Shown piece after piece: positions 32,362 to 41,310 of a DNA stretch of 64,000 nt. The notes beneath the pieces were generated by a model. The model made no database searches and had not been told where the DNA came from. It saw only the letters and a list, made by a program, of their open reading frames with translations. This DNA is from Scatosoma sp045613545 (GTDB taxonomy: Bacteria; Bacillota; Clostridia; Christensenellales; Borkfalkiaceae), in contig JAZLBD010000007.1 in assembly GCA_045613545.1 (NCBI GenBank), positions 5,496 through 69,495 on the forward strand, read 5' to 3'. Position numbers and translations under genes: made by a program. Each line of letters starts with the position of its first letter. The stretch's first letter is position 1.

Positions 32362-33807
32362 ATGGATAAACTTTGCGAAAATCACGAGCAGAACGTCAAA
32401 CTCATCAAAGACATGCTCCCCTCGAAAGATATTTTAACGTTTTCCTTTTCCGATCGGTCGGGACAACAATACACCCTCGTTTACGCCGACGGACTCGTAC
32501 AAAAACAATGGCTTGGCGAGCTCGTCGTAGATCCGCTTTCTAAAAATGATAAACCGTTGCGTCAAAAGGATTTTTCCAACTTTCTTCTTTTCCCCGAACT
32601 AAAGGAGGAAACCGACCCGCGCGCCCTCTGTACGGCAATTTTAGACGGCAACCCCATCCTTTTATCTTCGCTTAACGTAGCCTTTATCGTCGGCGTGAAA
32701 GCGCCTCCCGCTCGAACGATTACCGAGCCCCCCACTTCCGTCACCGTCAAAGGCCCTAGAGAGGGGTTCGTGGAAGACGTCAAACTCAACGTCGCCTTGC
32801 TTCGCAAACGGATTAAGTCGCGAAATCTTATGGTGGAAACGGTACAAAAAGGACGGCAGAGCAAAACGCATATCGCCGTTTGCTATTTAGAGGGAATCGC
32901 AAAAGAGGAAACGGTGCAAAACATACGAAAAAAAATCGACGGAATTTCCATCGACCTCTTCCCCGACTCTTCCTACGTTGCCGATCTCCTGTCCCCTCGC
33001 AAGCACTCGATCTTCGCGCAAGTAGGCACGACGGAAAAACCGGACGTATTCGCCGCGAAAATCGCCGAGGGGCGGGTGGGTATTTTGGTGGACGGCTCGC
33101 CGATCGGTCTTACCCTACCCTTTCTTTTGGTGGAAAACTTCCAAGCGCCCGACGATTATTTCACCTCTCCCTTTTTCGCCTCGATCACGCGAACGCTCCG
33201 CTTTTTATCCGTCATCGTCGCGATTCTGCTCCCTGCGCTATACGTGTCGTCGCAACTATTCAAACTGCAACTGCTCCCCCTCAACCTAACCCTAACAATC
33301 GCAAGCAGTATTCAAGGAATCCCTCTCTCGCCAAGCCTCGAAATGTTTTTGGTGCTATTCGTTTTGGAAGTTATCAAAGAGGCGAGTATCCGTATGCCGA
33401 AATACGTCGGTATGGCGCTCTCCGTCGTCGGCGCGCTCGTTTTAGGGGAAACCGCCGTCTCGGCTGGGTTCGTTTCCACCCCTGCGATCATCATCGTCGC
33501 TTTTTCGGGGCTATGCCTCTACACTGTGCCGGATTTCGTGGAAACGGGTACGATTTTACGCTGGCTTTTCTTGATCGTATCGGGGAGTTTCGGCCCGTTC
33601 GGCATCGTCACTCTCCTTGCCTTTTTTCTTTATTACCTCGCCTCGTGCGACAGTTTCGGCGCGCCGATTTTATACCCGTTCTCGCCCTTGCAAAAAGCGG
33701 ATATGAAAGATTCGCTTATGAAGTATAACTTGGAAAGTTTGCAAAACCGTCCCGCCCTCTTGCGCGGAAAAAATAAAAAACGAATGAATATGGGAGGTCA
33801 ACCTTGA
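32362..33807 (+). CDS. Spore germination receptor A subunit (GerA family)
   Basis: Large subunit of an inner-spore-membrane germinant receptor, 481 residues. Cytoplasmic N-terminal domains (about 1-245) include TVKGPREGFVEDVKLNVALLRKRI, the family hallmark, and GRVGILVDGSPIGLTLPFL. Four to five membrane segments follow, with the conserved GEITAVSAGFVS-like element written here GETAVSAGFVS. It overlaps the B subunit by 4 bp. The germinant is not readable from sequence. Confidence 0.93.
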   Translation: MDKLCENHEQNVKLIKDMLPSKDILTFSFSDRSGQQYTLVYADGLVQKQWLGELVVDPLSKNDKPLRQKDFSNFLLFPELKEETDPRALCTAILDGNPILLSSLNVAFIVGVKAPPARTITEPPTSVTVKGPREGFVEDVKLNVALLRKRIKSRNLMVETVQKGRQSKTHIAVCYLEGIAKEETVQNIRKKIDGISIDLFPDSSYVADLLSPRKHSIFAQVGTTEKPDVFAAKIAEGRVGILVDGSPIGLTLPFLLVENFQAPDDYFTSPFFASITRTLRFLSVIVAILLPALYVSSQLFKLQLLPLNLTLTIASSIQGIPLSPSLEMFLVLFVLEVIKEASIRMPKYVGMALSVVGALVLGETAVSAGFVSTPAIIIVAFSGLCLYTVPDFVETGTILRWLFLIVSGSFGPFGIVTLLAFFLYYLASCDSFGAPILYPFSPLQKADMKDSLMKYNLESLQNRPALLRGKNKKRMNMGGQP

Positions 33808-34886
33808 AAGGATTATCCACGAGACAACTGTGCTTTTTCTTCGCCTTTTTACTGCCCATTTCCAAACTTTTGGAAACCCCCTCTCTTCTCGCCTATTACA
33901 CGGCGGGAGATTTGCTGTTGCCCGCTATCATACAATTGCTTTTACAAGGGGGTATGGTCGCGTTCATTCTATTTTTAACCCAAAAAATAGGCGTCCCTTT
34001 CTTCACTTTTACGGAGAAAAACCTCGGACGATTTTGGGGGAAATTTCTCCTCGTTTCCCTTGCCGTATTTTATCTGTTTTTTACGATTTTACCCGTTTTG
34101 GAGCTCGAACGGTTCGTGTACGGCGCATTTTTCGACACCGCGCCGTCGATCGCCGTATTCTTCCCCTTTTTCCTGCTTTCCGCCTATATTTCTTCCAATC
34201 CGTTGCATTGCTTTTCAAGGATTTTAGATCTCTGTATGCCACTGTTTTTGGTCTCTTTCTTCCCTCTGCTTGCAATGTCCGTCGGGCAAGCGAAATTCAC
34301 CTCCCTTTTACCTCTATTCTCCGCCCCGCCAAGATCGGTTTCTTTGGGGGTTTTGCGCTCGTCGTTGCACTTTTCCGACACCGCCTTTTTACTGCCTCTT
34401 TTAGGGAATTACACACCGCGTAAAGGCGAGATAAAAAAACTACTCGCCTCGTACACGGTAGGGGCGTTTTTCCTTCTTATCTTCCTTGCGACGTTCTACG
34501 GCGTGTTCGGCGCGCTCTCTCCACAACGCCCCTTTGCCTTTGACAACATCGCGCAATACTTCGGGGGGCTTGCCGTTATTGGACGGATTGATTTACTACT
34601 CGTATACGTTATGACGATTTTGCTTTTGTTTTACTATTCTTTACCCCTACTTTTATGCGTGCAATGTTTCTCGAAAGCGACGAACGCGCCAACCCTTCCC
34701 GTCGCCCTTATCACGAGCGGTGGGCTTATGCTCTTTACCCTCTACGGAGGAAGATTGTACCCTTCGTACTATTCGCTCGTGACGACGAAACTTATTTGGA
34801 CGTATCCCTTGTTCGCCTACGCCGTTCCCTTTATTACCCTTTTGTGGGAAAAGCGGAAAACGGGACGGGAAAGGAGGCTTGCATGA
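33804..34886 (+). CDS. Spore germination receptor B subunit (GerB family, APC superfamily)
   Basis: 360 residues, about ten membrane segments, amino-acid-permease-like subunit of the germinant receptor. Start codon TTG 33804 is supported by GGGAGG and by the TTGA overlap with the A-subunit stop. N-terminus LSTRQLCFFFAFLLPISKL is typical. It overlaps the C subunit by 4 bp (ATGA). Confidence 0.92.
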   Translation: MKGLSTRQLCFFFAFLLPISKLLETPSLLAYYTAGDLLLPAIIQLLLQGGMVAFILFLTQKIGVPFFTFTEKNLGRFWGKFLLVSLAVFYLFFTILPVLELERFVYGAFFDTAPSIAVFFPFFLLSAYISSNPLHCFSRILDLCMPLFLVSFFPLLAMSVGQAKFTSLLPLFSAPPRSVSLGVLRSSLHFSDTAFLLPLLGNYTPRKGEIKKLLASYTVGAFFLLIFLATFYGVFGALSPQRPFAFDNIAQYFGGLAVIGRIDLLLVYVMTILLLFYYSLPLLLCVQCFSKATNAPTLPVALITSGGLMLFTLYGGRLYPSYYSLVTTKLIWTYPLFAYAVPFITLLWEKRKTGRERRLA

Positions 34887-36106
34887 AAGGAGCTTTTCGA
34901 GAAAAATGGGCGGTGCGCGTCGCACTCCTTTTCGTCGCGTTTTTGCTTTTTTTCTTCTTTTCCAACGACTTTGGACTCATTGATATTCAAAAGACCGCCA
35001 TCGTCATTTCCGTCGGCGTGGACAGAGAAGAGGAAGAATTCGTTCTGTCCTTACAGATCGCCGTTCCGCAAGCGTCCAAGCAGGGAGAACAGGTTTCTCC
35101 TACCCAAATCGTGACGAAAGGAAAAACGATCGCCGACGCCTTTTCCACCGTCAACGCAAAAACGGGGTGGTATCCGAAACTCATCTTTTGCAATCTCATC
35201 GTATTCGGAAAGGAAGCGACGAACAAAAACCTTTTCGAGGCTCTGGGCTTTTTCTTGCGCGACGATTACGCCACCGACGCTTGCAACGTCGCCGTTTACG
35301 ACGGGAAAGCGAGCGAAATACTAAGCAGTAAAACCCCAATCGAAAAGATTTCGGGGTTGGCGATCTCAAAAGTCCTTTCCTCGCACGCCGAGCGGGTGGG
35401 GAGCGTGCTTCCCTCCACCCTCCGCACCTTTGCAATCGACTACTATTCCGACGGTAGAAGCGGAATGCTTCCCTTCCTTGAAAAACAAAGCCCGTCAAAA
35501 ACGGAAGAGCAACCGAGCGGAGAGGGAGAAAGCAAAACGCAACCTCAAGACGCGAGCGAAGGACAAAGCGAAGGACAAAGCGAAGGACAGACGCAACAAG
35601 AAGAGTCCTTATTCACCGCCGGGAAAACCGCTCTCTTTTACGACGGGATTATGCGCGGCCTTTTGACGAAAGAAGAAACGTTTGCCGTCGCGCTCGTCAC
35701 CAAAAAATTACGCCTTGCCGACTTGTCGGTGGAAAGCGAGGGAAGCGTCTATTCCTTGCTCGTTCGGAAAAACGACGGAAACGTGCATTTTTCCATCGAC
35801 AAAAACAACGTCGTCCGTTTAGATATCGACATCACGCTCGTCTTATCGGTACAGGACGTCTCCACCCCCTCCACTGTCGTCGAACTCGACGGCAAAAAAA
35901 TCTCCGCCACGTTAAAAAAGGATATCGCCGATAAAGTAAAAAAAGACATTCTTTCCGCTTTTGAAAAAGGACGGGCGGGGAACGTAGATATCTTCCAAGC
36001 CAAACAAGCCTTAAAACGAAAAGAACCCCGCTTCGTTTCCGCCTATCTTGACGACCTCCTCGATCGCGTCGTTTTAGATGTGAACGTAAAAATCAAAGAA
36101 ACGTAA
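34883..36106 (+). CDS. Spore germination receptor C subunit (GerC family)
   Basis: 407 residues from ATG 34883 (AAGGAGG upstream). Ger(x)C domains: IQKTAIVISVGVDREEEEF near residue 35, ASEILSSKTPIEKISG near 150, and the C-terminal helix/sheet part. GerC proteins are normally lipoproteins; here the N-terminal hydrophobic stretch (VALLFVAFLLFFFF) has no Cys, so it would stay as a membrane anchor. A linker at about 205-245 contains three SEGQ units. Confidence 0.9.
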   Translation: MKGAFREKWAVRVALLFVAFLLFFFFSNDFGLIDIQKTAIVISVGVDREEEEFVLSLQIAVPQASKQGEQVSPTQIVTKGKTIADAFSTVNAKTGWYPKLIFCNLIVFGKEATNKNLFEALGFFLRDDYATDACNVAVYDGKASEILSSKTPIEKISGLAISKVLSSHAERVGSVLPSTLRTFAIDYYSDGRSGMLPFLEKQSPSKTEEQPSGEGESKTQPQDASEGQSEGQSEGQTQQEESLFTAGKTALFYDGIMRGLLTKEETFAVALVTKKLRLADLSVESEGSVYSLLVRKNDGNVHFSIDKNNVVRLDIDITLVLSVQDVSTPSTVVELDGKKISATLKKDIADKVKKDILSAFEKGRAGNVDIFQAKQALKRKEPRFVSAYLDDLLDRVVLDVNVKIKET

Positions 36107-36144
36107 AAAATCTAAAAAAATAAAAAAAATTTTTCAAAAACCTA

Positions 36145-36172
36145 TTGACAAACGGAAAAACTATGCTATAAT
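36145..36172 (+). promoter_or_regulatory. Consensus promoter of the short-ORF transcript
   Basis: TTGACA (36145-36150), 16-bp spacer, TATAAT (36167-36172); both hexamers perfect. Confidence 0.85.
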
Positions 36173-36239
36173 AAAGGTACAAAAAGAAAGAACGAAACAA
36201 AAAATGTTTGTTTTTATCAATAAAAGGAAGGTTAGACCG

Positions 36240-36248
36240 ATGAACTAA
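36240..36248 (+). CDS. Two-codon ORF (Met-Asn-stop)
   Basis: ATG AAC TAA preceded by AAGGAAGG at an ideal 8-nt distance. Such a minimal ORF would hold a ribosome near the transcript start and may be regulatory. Confidence 0.35.
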   Translation: MN

Positions 36249-36362
36249 GTAATATAAGCGAGGCGCAAGAACAGAAAACAAGAACCAAACAAGAACAAGA
36301 CCTCGCATTCAAAAAAATAGGCGGAGATCCGCCAAAAAGAAATGTTAGGAGGTGGTTACGAA

Positions 36363-36413
36363 ATGATTCGTAAAACGATCAAACCCCTTGCACTTCACAA
36401 AAAATTCAAATAA
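36363..36413 (+). CDS. 16-aa basic peptide
   Basis: MIRKTIKPLALHKKFK, with a strong AGGAGG site 10 nt upstream. TACGAA-ATGA-TTCGTA places the start codon in a hairpin loop. Six Lys/Arg in 16 residues. Function unknown. Confidence 0.5.
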   Translation: MIRKTIKPLALHKKFK

Positions 36414-36565
36414 GGAGATACTCCATTGTACCATCTTTCTTGGGGACTATAAAAGGGTGCGCTTCGATCAAACGTAAGCGCGGCAAAAATACAGCCGTCA
36501 TAGAAATTGGATAGGTCAAGGAGTCGAAATAACACTCCAATCAGTCCCCCCTACAACTAAATAAT

Positions 36566-36612
36566 AAATATCGCACCTTGGCCACCCAAGGTGCGATATT
36601 TATTTTCGTTTT
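36566..36612. terminator. Terminator of the short-ORF transcript
   Basis: Perfect 16-bp stem (AAATATCGCACCTTGG arm), with T-rich sequence on the plus side. It can also stop the convergent MreB-like gene. Confidence 0.85.
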
Positions 36613-36795
36613 TTATTGTTGGTTTTTATTTTCGATCCTTGTCGTCGATATTTATTTTTGATGTTTGCTACCCGTTCTCCACAGAGATTTTGTCAAACGC
36701 GAGAGGTTTTTGTCGAATCCACTCAAACGAGGATCGCAAAAACACTTCTCGCTCTTTTTTCTTCCACATTTTTCCAAGTTATCCCCGTGGAAAAC

Positions 36796-37794
36796 TCAAT
36801 CTTGCGCAATTCTTTCCAAAAGGATTTTATCTCGTATTACCGCCCCTCCACCGCTGACTACGGCAAATTGAGGCTCTTCACAAACGTGCGTGCGCATTTC
36901 GAGTTTTTGCGAGATATATTCGGGCAAAAAGGCAAGTTTCGTCACGCCCCCCGAAAGATAAATCCCGTTCTTATTGACGGTTGCCGCCACTTCCGCCGGC
37001 AACTTACGAAGAACGATCGAAGCGTATTCAATGATCTTATCCACGTATACGCGAATACAGTCGTACACGTCCGCGCTTTGTACCGCAAGCGAAGCGGGGC
37101 GCGCGTACGCCACCGAACTCCCCTCCGCCACGCACGAGCCTCTCGAAGAGAGCGAGAGAGATCCCACTTCGTTTTTGATGCGTTCCGCCGTGAGCGAGCC
37201 GATCCGAAGCCCTTTTTCTTTTTCCAAACGAACGGCGATATTTTCATCCATATTATTCCCGCCGATATTCATCGAAAGACCTGCAACGATGCCGTAAAGG
37301 GATACGACGGCGATATTCGTCACCCCTCCGCCGATGTCGATTGTAAACACGGGGTCTGCCTCGGAGAGAACCCCGTCCGAGCCGAGCGCGGAAAGGTAGG
37401 GCACTTCCACGAACTTCACTCGTTTCAGTCCGCAGTCCTCCGCCACCGTTCGATAAACGCTTTTCGCCTCTTCCCCCATTCCGCAAGGAATAGAAAACAA
37501 GATTTCCGAACGCTTCCAAAGCGACGCGCCCCCAACTCTTGCCAAGAACTGTTTGAGCATTACGGCGGCGATCCATTCGTTTATAATTTCGCCCTCGTAA
37601 ACGGGATAGATAATCTCGGTGAATTCCGCCGTTTTCCCGACGAGTTTCTTCGCCTCTTTCCCCACGGCGCACACCTCTCTACTGTTTCCTCTCACTGCCA
37701 CGCAAGACGGCTCGGCAAGGACGATCCCGTTCCCAGCATCCGCGCGGTAAATTTTCGTCATAGACGAACCCATATCAATCGCAAGTTTAATCAT
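36796..37794 (-). CDS. MreB/Mbl-like actin-fold protein
   Basis: 332 residues of the MreB family. Phosphate-binding DMGSSMTKIY (7-16) and DIGGGVTNIAVVSLYG (about 150-165), adenosine-site LSGGVTKLAFLP and SGGGAVI near the C-terminus. It is clearly diverged from canonical MreB, and mreC/mreD do not follow. It overlaps maf by 8 bp. Filament formation and shape control are inferred from family only; it may be a specialised paralogue, for example in sporulation. Confidence 0.8.
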   Translation of the reverse strand: MIKLAIDMGSSMTKIYRADAGNGIVLAEPSCVAVRGNSREVCAVGKEAKKLVGKTAEFTEIIYPVYEGEIINEWIAAVMLKQFLARVGGASLWKRSEILFSIPCGMGEEAKSVYRTVAEDCGLKRVKFVEVPYLSALGSDGVLSEADPVFTIDIGGGVTNIAVVSLYGIVAGLSMNIGGNNMDENIAVRLEKEKGLRIGSLTAERIKNEVGSLSLSSRGSCVAEGSSVAYARPASLAVQSADVYDCIRVYVDKIIEYASIVLRKLPAEVAATVNKNGIYLSGGVTKLAFLPEYISQKLEMRTHVCEEPQFAVVSGGGAVIRDKILLERIAQD

Positions 37795-38368
37795 ATTTTT
37801 TTCCTTCTTCGATTTCTTCTATCATACTTCTACAAAGTCCCAAAGGCAATCCCACAACGTTAGAGTAGCTCCCTTCAATGCGTTCGACGAGACCGCCGTC
37901 TTGAATACCGTACGCGCCCGCCTTATCCATCGGCGAACCGCTTTTTACGTACTCTTCCACGAACGATTCCGTAAGGGAACGGAAAAAGACCGACGTCTTT
38001 TCGGCGCGAGCGTACCGTTTTTTTTCTCCCTCTTGCATAAAACAAAAGCAAACGCCGGTAAGGACGGTATGTTCTTTACCCGAAAGGGCGAAAAGCATCC
38101 GCTTTGCCTCCTCTTCCGATCGCGGTTTTCCAAGCACTTTTCCGTCCAACACCACTACCGTGTCCGCGCCGAGCACGAATGCGGTGGGATCTTGCAAACG
38201 ATCGAACACCTCTTCCGCCTTTGCCGTGGCAAGCGATTTTACAAACGATTCTACGTCCCCCTCTTCCGCCTTTTCCTCTTTCGTGGCGGGAAGGATTTCA
38301 AAACGATCCCAAATCTCCCCCAGCAGTTCTTTTCTGCGAGGCGACGCGCTCGCTAATATTCGTCTCAT
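37787..38368 (-). CDS. maf: Maf family nucleotide pyrophosphatase
   Basis: 193 residues. Hydrolyses non-canonical nucleoside triphosphates (dTTP/UTP-type in the YhdE group); linked to septum control. Motifs: LASASPRRKELL (5-16), VLGADTVVVLDGKVLGKP (about 65-82), and SGSPMDKAGAYGIQD (about 142-156). Operon with the MreB-like gene, which overlaps its stop. Confidence 0.92.
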   Translation of the reverse strand: MRRILASASPRRKELLGEIWDRFEILPATKEEKAEEGDVESFVKSLATAKAEEVFDRLQDPTAFVLGADTVVVLDGKVLGKPRSEEEAKRMLFALSGKEHTVLTGVCFCFMQEGEKKRYARAEKTSVFFRSLTESFVEEYVKSGSPMDKAGAYGIQDGGLVERIEGSYSNVVGLPLGLCRSMIEEIEEGKKYD

Positions 38369-38381
38369 ACAAACCTCTTAA

Positions 38382-38424
38382 AAAAGCCGTTCTTCGACGC
38401 GATCGCGGAAGGACGGCTTTCCTT
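38382..38424 (-). terminator. Terminator after ppx/gppA
   Basis: AAAGCCGT ... ACGGCTTTTTT with an inner arm, T run on the minus strand. Confidence 0.7.
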
Positions 38425-38427
38425 TGA

Positions 38428-39939
38428 TTACAAAATTTCCAAATTTTTCTTGAACGCTTTTCTGAATTCTCCGCTTGCGCCCTCTGCGTTTCGAATTTCC
38501 AAAGTGGCGTCCCCCGTAAGCTCCGTCTTCATAATCACCGAGTCGCCAAGCACGTCGCAGTTTACCCCTGCTACGACGCCTACCCCACTTCGATCCAAGC
38601 TTTCGGCAAGGCGCAACAACACGCCGAGTTTTTTCACCGCGTCAAAATCTTCTTCCGTCACGATGGATTTATATTTTTGCCATTCCATAAGAGACAAATC
38701 TTCCCCGTTATGGCAATCCGCGACGAACGCCGCGAGCACTATCTCGCGATGGGTCGCGCCGTACAACACCGAATTCAAAATGATATAACGGCTATGCTTT
38801 GCGTGGCCGTAATATTTCATACGCATCCCGACGTCGTGCAAACTTGCGGCAATCTTCAAAACCTTCAAATATTGACGAGGGAATTTATGCAAAACGCGAA
38901 GTTGTTTGAACAGTTGAATGGCAAGACGAACGACGTGTTCCACGTGCGCTTGGTTGCAATCGCTATACTTCACGACGGTGGCAAGCGAATAGCCCAGTAC
39001 GTCGGAAATAGGTTTTTCCAACGTAAGCGGGAGCGCTTGATTGAACATAAGTCCCTCGCGAAGCCCTGCCCCTCCTAAGGCAAACCGTTCGAATCCCATA
39101 TAGGATATAAACGCTTTCATGATACCCATGGCGGCGGGCATAATGTCCGCTCTCGTGGGCGAAAGCCCTTTGATTTTTTTCCGTTTGTCCTCGTCAAGCG
39201 ATTTCAAGGTAGTGTAAATTTGCTCGAAATCGGACGTCTCAAAATCGTAATTATGCACCGTGTCGAGGGGGTATTTTTTGACGAGTTTGCTAATTCTAAA
39301 CAGACTCCTAAACGAACCTCCCACGCCGATCATACGCGTTTCGGGATCGACTTCTTTTAGCCAAGGCAGTTGCTTGAGTTGTTCAGTAAAGAACTCTTCG
39401 ACGTTCGCCGTCGTCTCTTCGGCGCTACGTCCGTCGGCGAACAAATCGGTCAAAGTGACCGCGCCGAACGGCAGGCACGCCGACCCCAACATATTCCGAC
39501 GATTGTAGTAGATAATCTTCGTGCTACCGCCTCCGATTTCCAAGATGATCCCCTTGGGAATATCCATAGAGTTGATGACGCCACGATAGACGAGCAAGGT
39601 TTCTTCCTCTTCCGTAAGAACGCGGATTTTTATATTGCAAGTCGCTTGAATTTCGTCGAGGAAAGAGCGTTGATTTTTCGCTCTTCTCACCGCCGCCGTC
39701 GCCACCGCAATAATTCGTTCCACGCCACTCGTATCGCAAAGGCGTTTGAACATTTTCAACGTCTTGATCGTTTCGGCAACCCGTTGCGGTTTCAAGAACC
39801 CGTCACGGTCCATATCTTGCCCCAAACGGACGTTTTCTTTAAGCTCGTCCGTCACCATAAAATGCCCGTCGCCAAACAGTTCCACGATGACGAGTCTTGC
39901 CGAATTCGATCCCAAATCAATAATACCAATTTTTTCCAC
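38428..39939 (-). CDS. Ppx/GppA phosphatase with HD domain
   Basis: 503 residues. The N-terminal ASKHA-type exopolyphosphatase/pppGpp phosphatase fold has IGIIDLGSNSARLVIVE (4-20), ATAAVRRAKN, LEIGGGSTKII (about 133-143) and GVGGSFRSL. The C-terminal half (about 320-500) is an HD-type domain (HVEHVVRLA, ASLHDVGM, HSRYIILN). It acts on polyphosphate or (p)ppGpp; which one is not decidable here. No polyphosphate kinase nearby. Confidence 0.9.
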   Translation of the reverse strand: MEKIGIIDLGSNSARLVIVELFGDGHFMVTDELKENVRLGQDMDRDGFLKPQRVAETIKTLKMFKRLCDTSGVERIIAVATAAVRRAKNQRSFLDEIQATCNIKIRVLTEEEETLLVYRGVINSMDIPKGIILEIGGGSTKIIYYNRRNMLGSACLPFGAVTLTDLFADGRSAEETTANVEEFFTEQLKQLPWLKEVDPETRMIGVGGSFRSLFRISKLVKKYPLDTVHNYDFETSDFEQIYTTLKSLDEDKRKKIKGLSPTRADIMPAAMGIMKAFISYMGFERFALGGAGLREGLMFNQALPLTLEKPISDVLGYSLATVVKYSDCNQAHVEHVVRLAIQLFKQLRVLHKFPRQYLKVLKIAASLHDVGMRMKYYGHAKHSRYIILNSVLYGATHREIVLAAFVADCHNGEDLSLMEWQKYKSIVTEEDFDAVKKLGVLLRLAESLDRSGVGVVAGVNCDVLGDSVIMKTELTGDATLEIRNAEGASGEFRKAFKKNLEIL

Positions 39940-40071
39940 TCTATACCTCTTTTTCTACGCCGTTTCGACTTTTTCCGTGCTCTTTTACTTTCTCTTTTTT
40001 CGCGTAGTTTTTTGCGTTTTTCTTAGAAAAAAACGACAGACTGCCCCATCGTTTTTCTTTCTTTTTCTATT

Positions 40072-40100
40072 ATTTTACCATACAATTTTCGTTTTGTCTA
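40072..40100 (-). promoter_or_regulatory. Promoter of ppx/gppA
   Basis: Minus strand TAGACA (40095-40100), 17-bp spacer, TAAAAT (40072-40077). Confidence 0.55.
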
Positions 40101-40218
40101 TACCCTTTTGAAAAATTTTTTCCGTTTTTTTGATTTTTTTTCAAGTTTTGAACGATTTTACACGACTTTATGCGTTTTTTATGAATTCTCCGCTTTTTAA
40201 CGAAAAAACGCGGAGGGT

Positions 40219-40890
40219 TTACCCAACCGCGCTTTCGCTTTTCTTATCTTCCAATAAGCGTTTTTCAAGTTCTACTAAATCGTCATAGATATACTTTGGG
40301 TTCGCGTTCTCCAGCTCCCCCTCTTCCGCGTAACCGCAACGAACGACGGCGCAATCGACGCCGTTTTCTCGCGCCCCTAAAACATCGTCCTGCCGATCGC
40401 CGATCATCAAGCACTCGCAAGGCTTTGCGCCGAGCAATCTCATACACTCTTGCACCACTTGGCTCTTTGTGGAAATCCCTTTAAGCTCCGCCACGGCAAG
40501 CACCGTGAAATAGGGGGTAAAACCGTATTCCTCCGCAATCCGGTCGGCGAACACTTTCGGTTTCGCGGTGGCGAGCGCCATTCGATAACCGACGCTATGC
40601 ATCGCTTCCAAAAAAGCCTTGGCGTGGGGCATCGGTTCGTTCTCGAAAAGCCCTTTTTCGCGGTAGCGTTCCCGATAAAAACGCACCCCTTCTTCCGCCT
40701 CCTTAGCAGTAAAACCGAATAGGTTGGTAAAAGAATCAAAAAGGGGCGGTCCTATCACCTTTTTAAGGCTTTCTTCGGTGGGAATCGGCTTGCCCATTTT
40801 CGCGAGGGCGTAGCGAATGCAGTTGTAGATGCCGAAATGGGAAAGGGTCAGCGTTCCGTCCAAGTCGACGAGTAAATATTTATATGCCAT
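40219..40890 (-). CDS. HAD-superfamily phosphatase (phosphoglycolate phosphatase-like)
   Basis: 223 residues from ATG 40890 (GGAG upstream at a normal distance; the ATG at 40899 is too close). Motif I LVDLDGTLT (about 6-14) with both Asp, cap domain with KKVIGPPLFDSF, motif II LATAK, motif IV MIGDRQDDVLGARENG (about 168-183). Subfamily IA. Substrate could be phosphoglycolate, a nucleotide or a sugar phosphate. Confidence 0.85.
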   Translation of the reverse strand: MAYKYLLVDLDGTLTLSHFGIYNCIRYALAKMGKPIPTEESLKKVIGPPLFDSFTNLFGFTAKEAEEGVRFYRERYREKGLFENEPMPHAKAFLEAMHSVGYRMALATAKPKVFADRIAEEYGFTPYFTVLAVAELKGISTKSQVVQECMRLLGAKPCECLMIGDRQDDVLGARENGVDCAVVRCGYAEEGELENANPKYIYDDLVELEKRLLEDKKSESAVG

Positions 40891-40938
40891 ACGTTTCATT
40901 CTCCGCTAGGATAAGTATAGCATATTTCCCCTCTTTTT

Positions 40939-41310
40939 TCAACTGTTTTGACCTGAAAAAGCGCTTCGAAAGGTAAAAACGGATAACGCCGATAGAAAAA
41001 CCCCGAACGCTTTTCGCAAGATATCGGAGGGAAGAATACTTGCAAGCAAGCTCCCTATCGCAGACAGAACGAGCGCGGACAAAACGACGGGCAAGATCCC
41101 TTTGCTCTGCAAAAGCCCGTTCTTTTTGTGGATATTTAGCGCGAAAAGCCCCATCGGCAAAAATGCAAACAAGTTCGCAGACTGCGCGATTTTTTGCGGA
41201 ACGTCAAGAAAAAGTACGAGCAGAGGAATCGTCACCGTACCGCCACCCATACCCATTCCGCCTGGGATACCGCCTAAAAAACCAAGCAACGCGTATAAAT
41301 AAAAAATCAT
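40939..41310 (-). CDS. TauE/SafE-type permease, second half
   Basis: 123 residues with about four membrane helices. It starts MIFYLYALLGFLGGIPGGMG followed by GGGTVTIPLLVL, the repeat signature of the TauE/SafE family. The ATG overlaps the upstream half as ATGA. TauE/SafE proteins have two such repeats in one chain of about 250 residues; here they are two genes that would form a heterodimer. They export anions such as sulfite or sulfoacetate in studied cases. Confidence 0.75.
   Translation of the reverse strand: MIFYLYALLGFLGGIPGGMGMGGGTVTIPLLVLFLDVPQKIAQSANLFAFLPMGLFALNIHKKNGLLQSKGILPVVLSALVLSAIGSLLASILPSDILRKAFGVFLSALSVFTFRSAFSGQNS

Larger units (their letters stand above)
36180..36612 (+). 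ncRNA. About 430-nt transcript with short ORFs and a structured 3' domain
   Basis: Between a perfect promoter and a perfect terminator. In order: MN-stop ORF (36240-36248), helix GCGAGG/CCTCGC (36258-36263 with 36301-36306), hairpin GGCGG/CCGCC (36320-36333), a 16-codon ORF (36363-36413), and possibly an eight-codon TTG ORF from 36425. The 3' domain is closed by GGGGACT/AGTCCCC (36442-36448 with 36543-36549), with inner stems GCGCTT/AAGCGC and GGAGT/ACTCC. It is not tmRNA, 6S, SRP or RNase P RNA by any motif I can recognise. Confidence 0.6.

Noticed and set aside
36442..36549. tRNA, tRNA-like domain or tmRNA
   Set aside because: A 7-bp acceptor-like stem and a 5-bp arm tempt, but there is no TTCRA loop, no CCA, a 4-nt gap before the closing stem, and no tmRNA signature.
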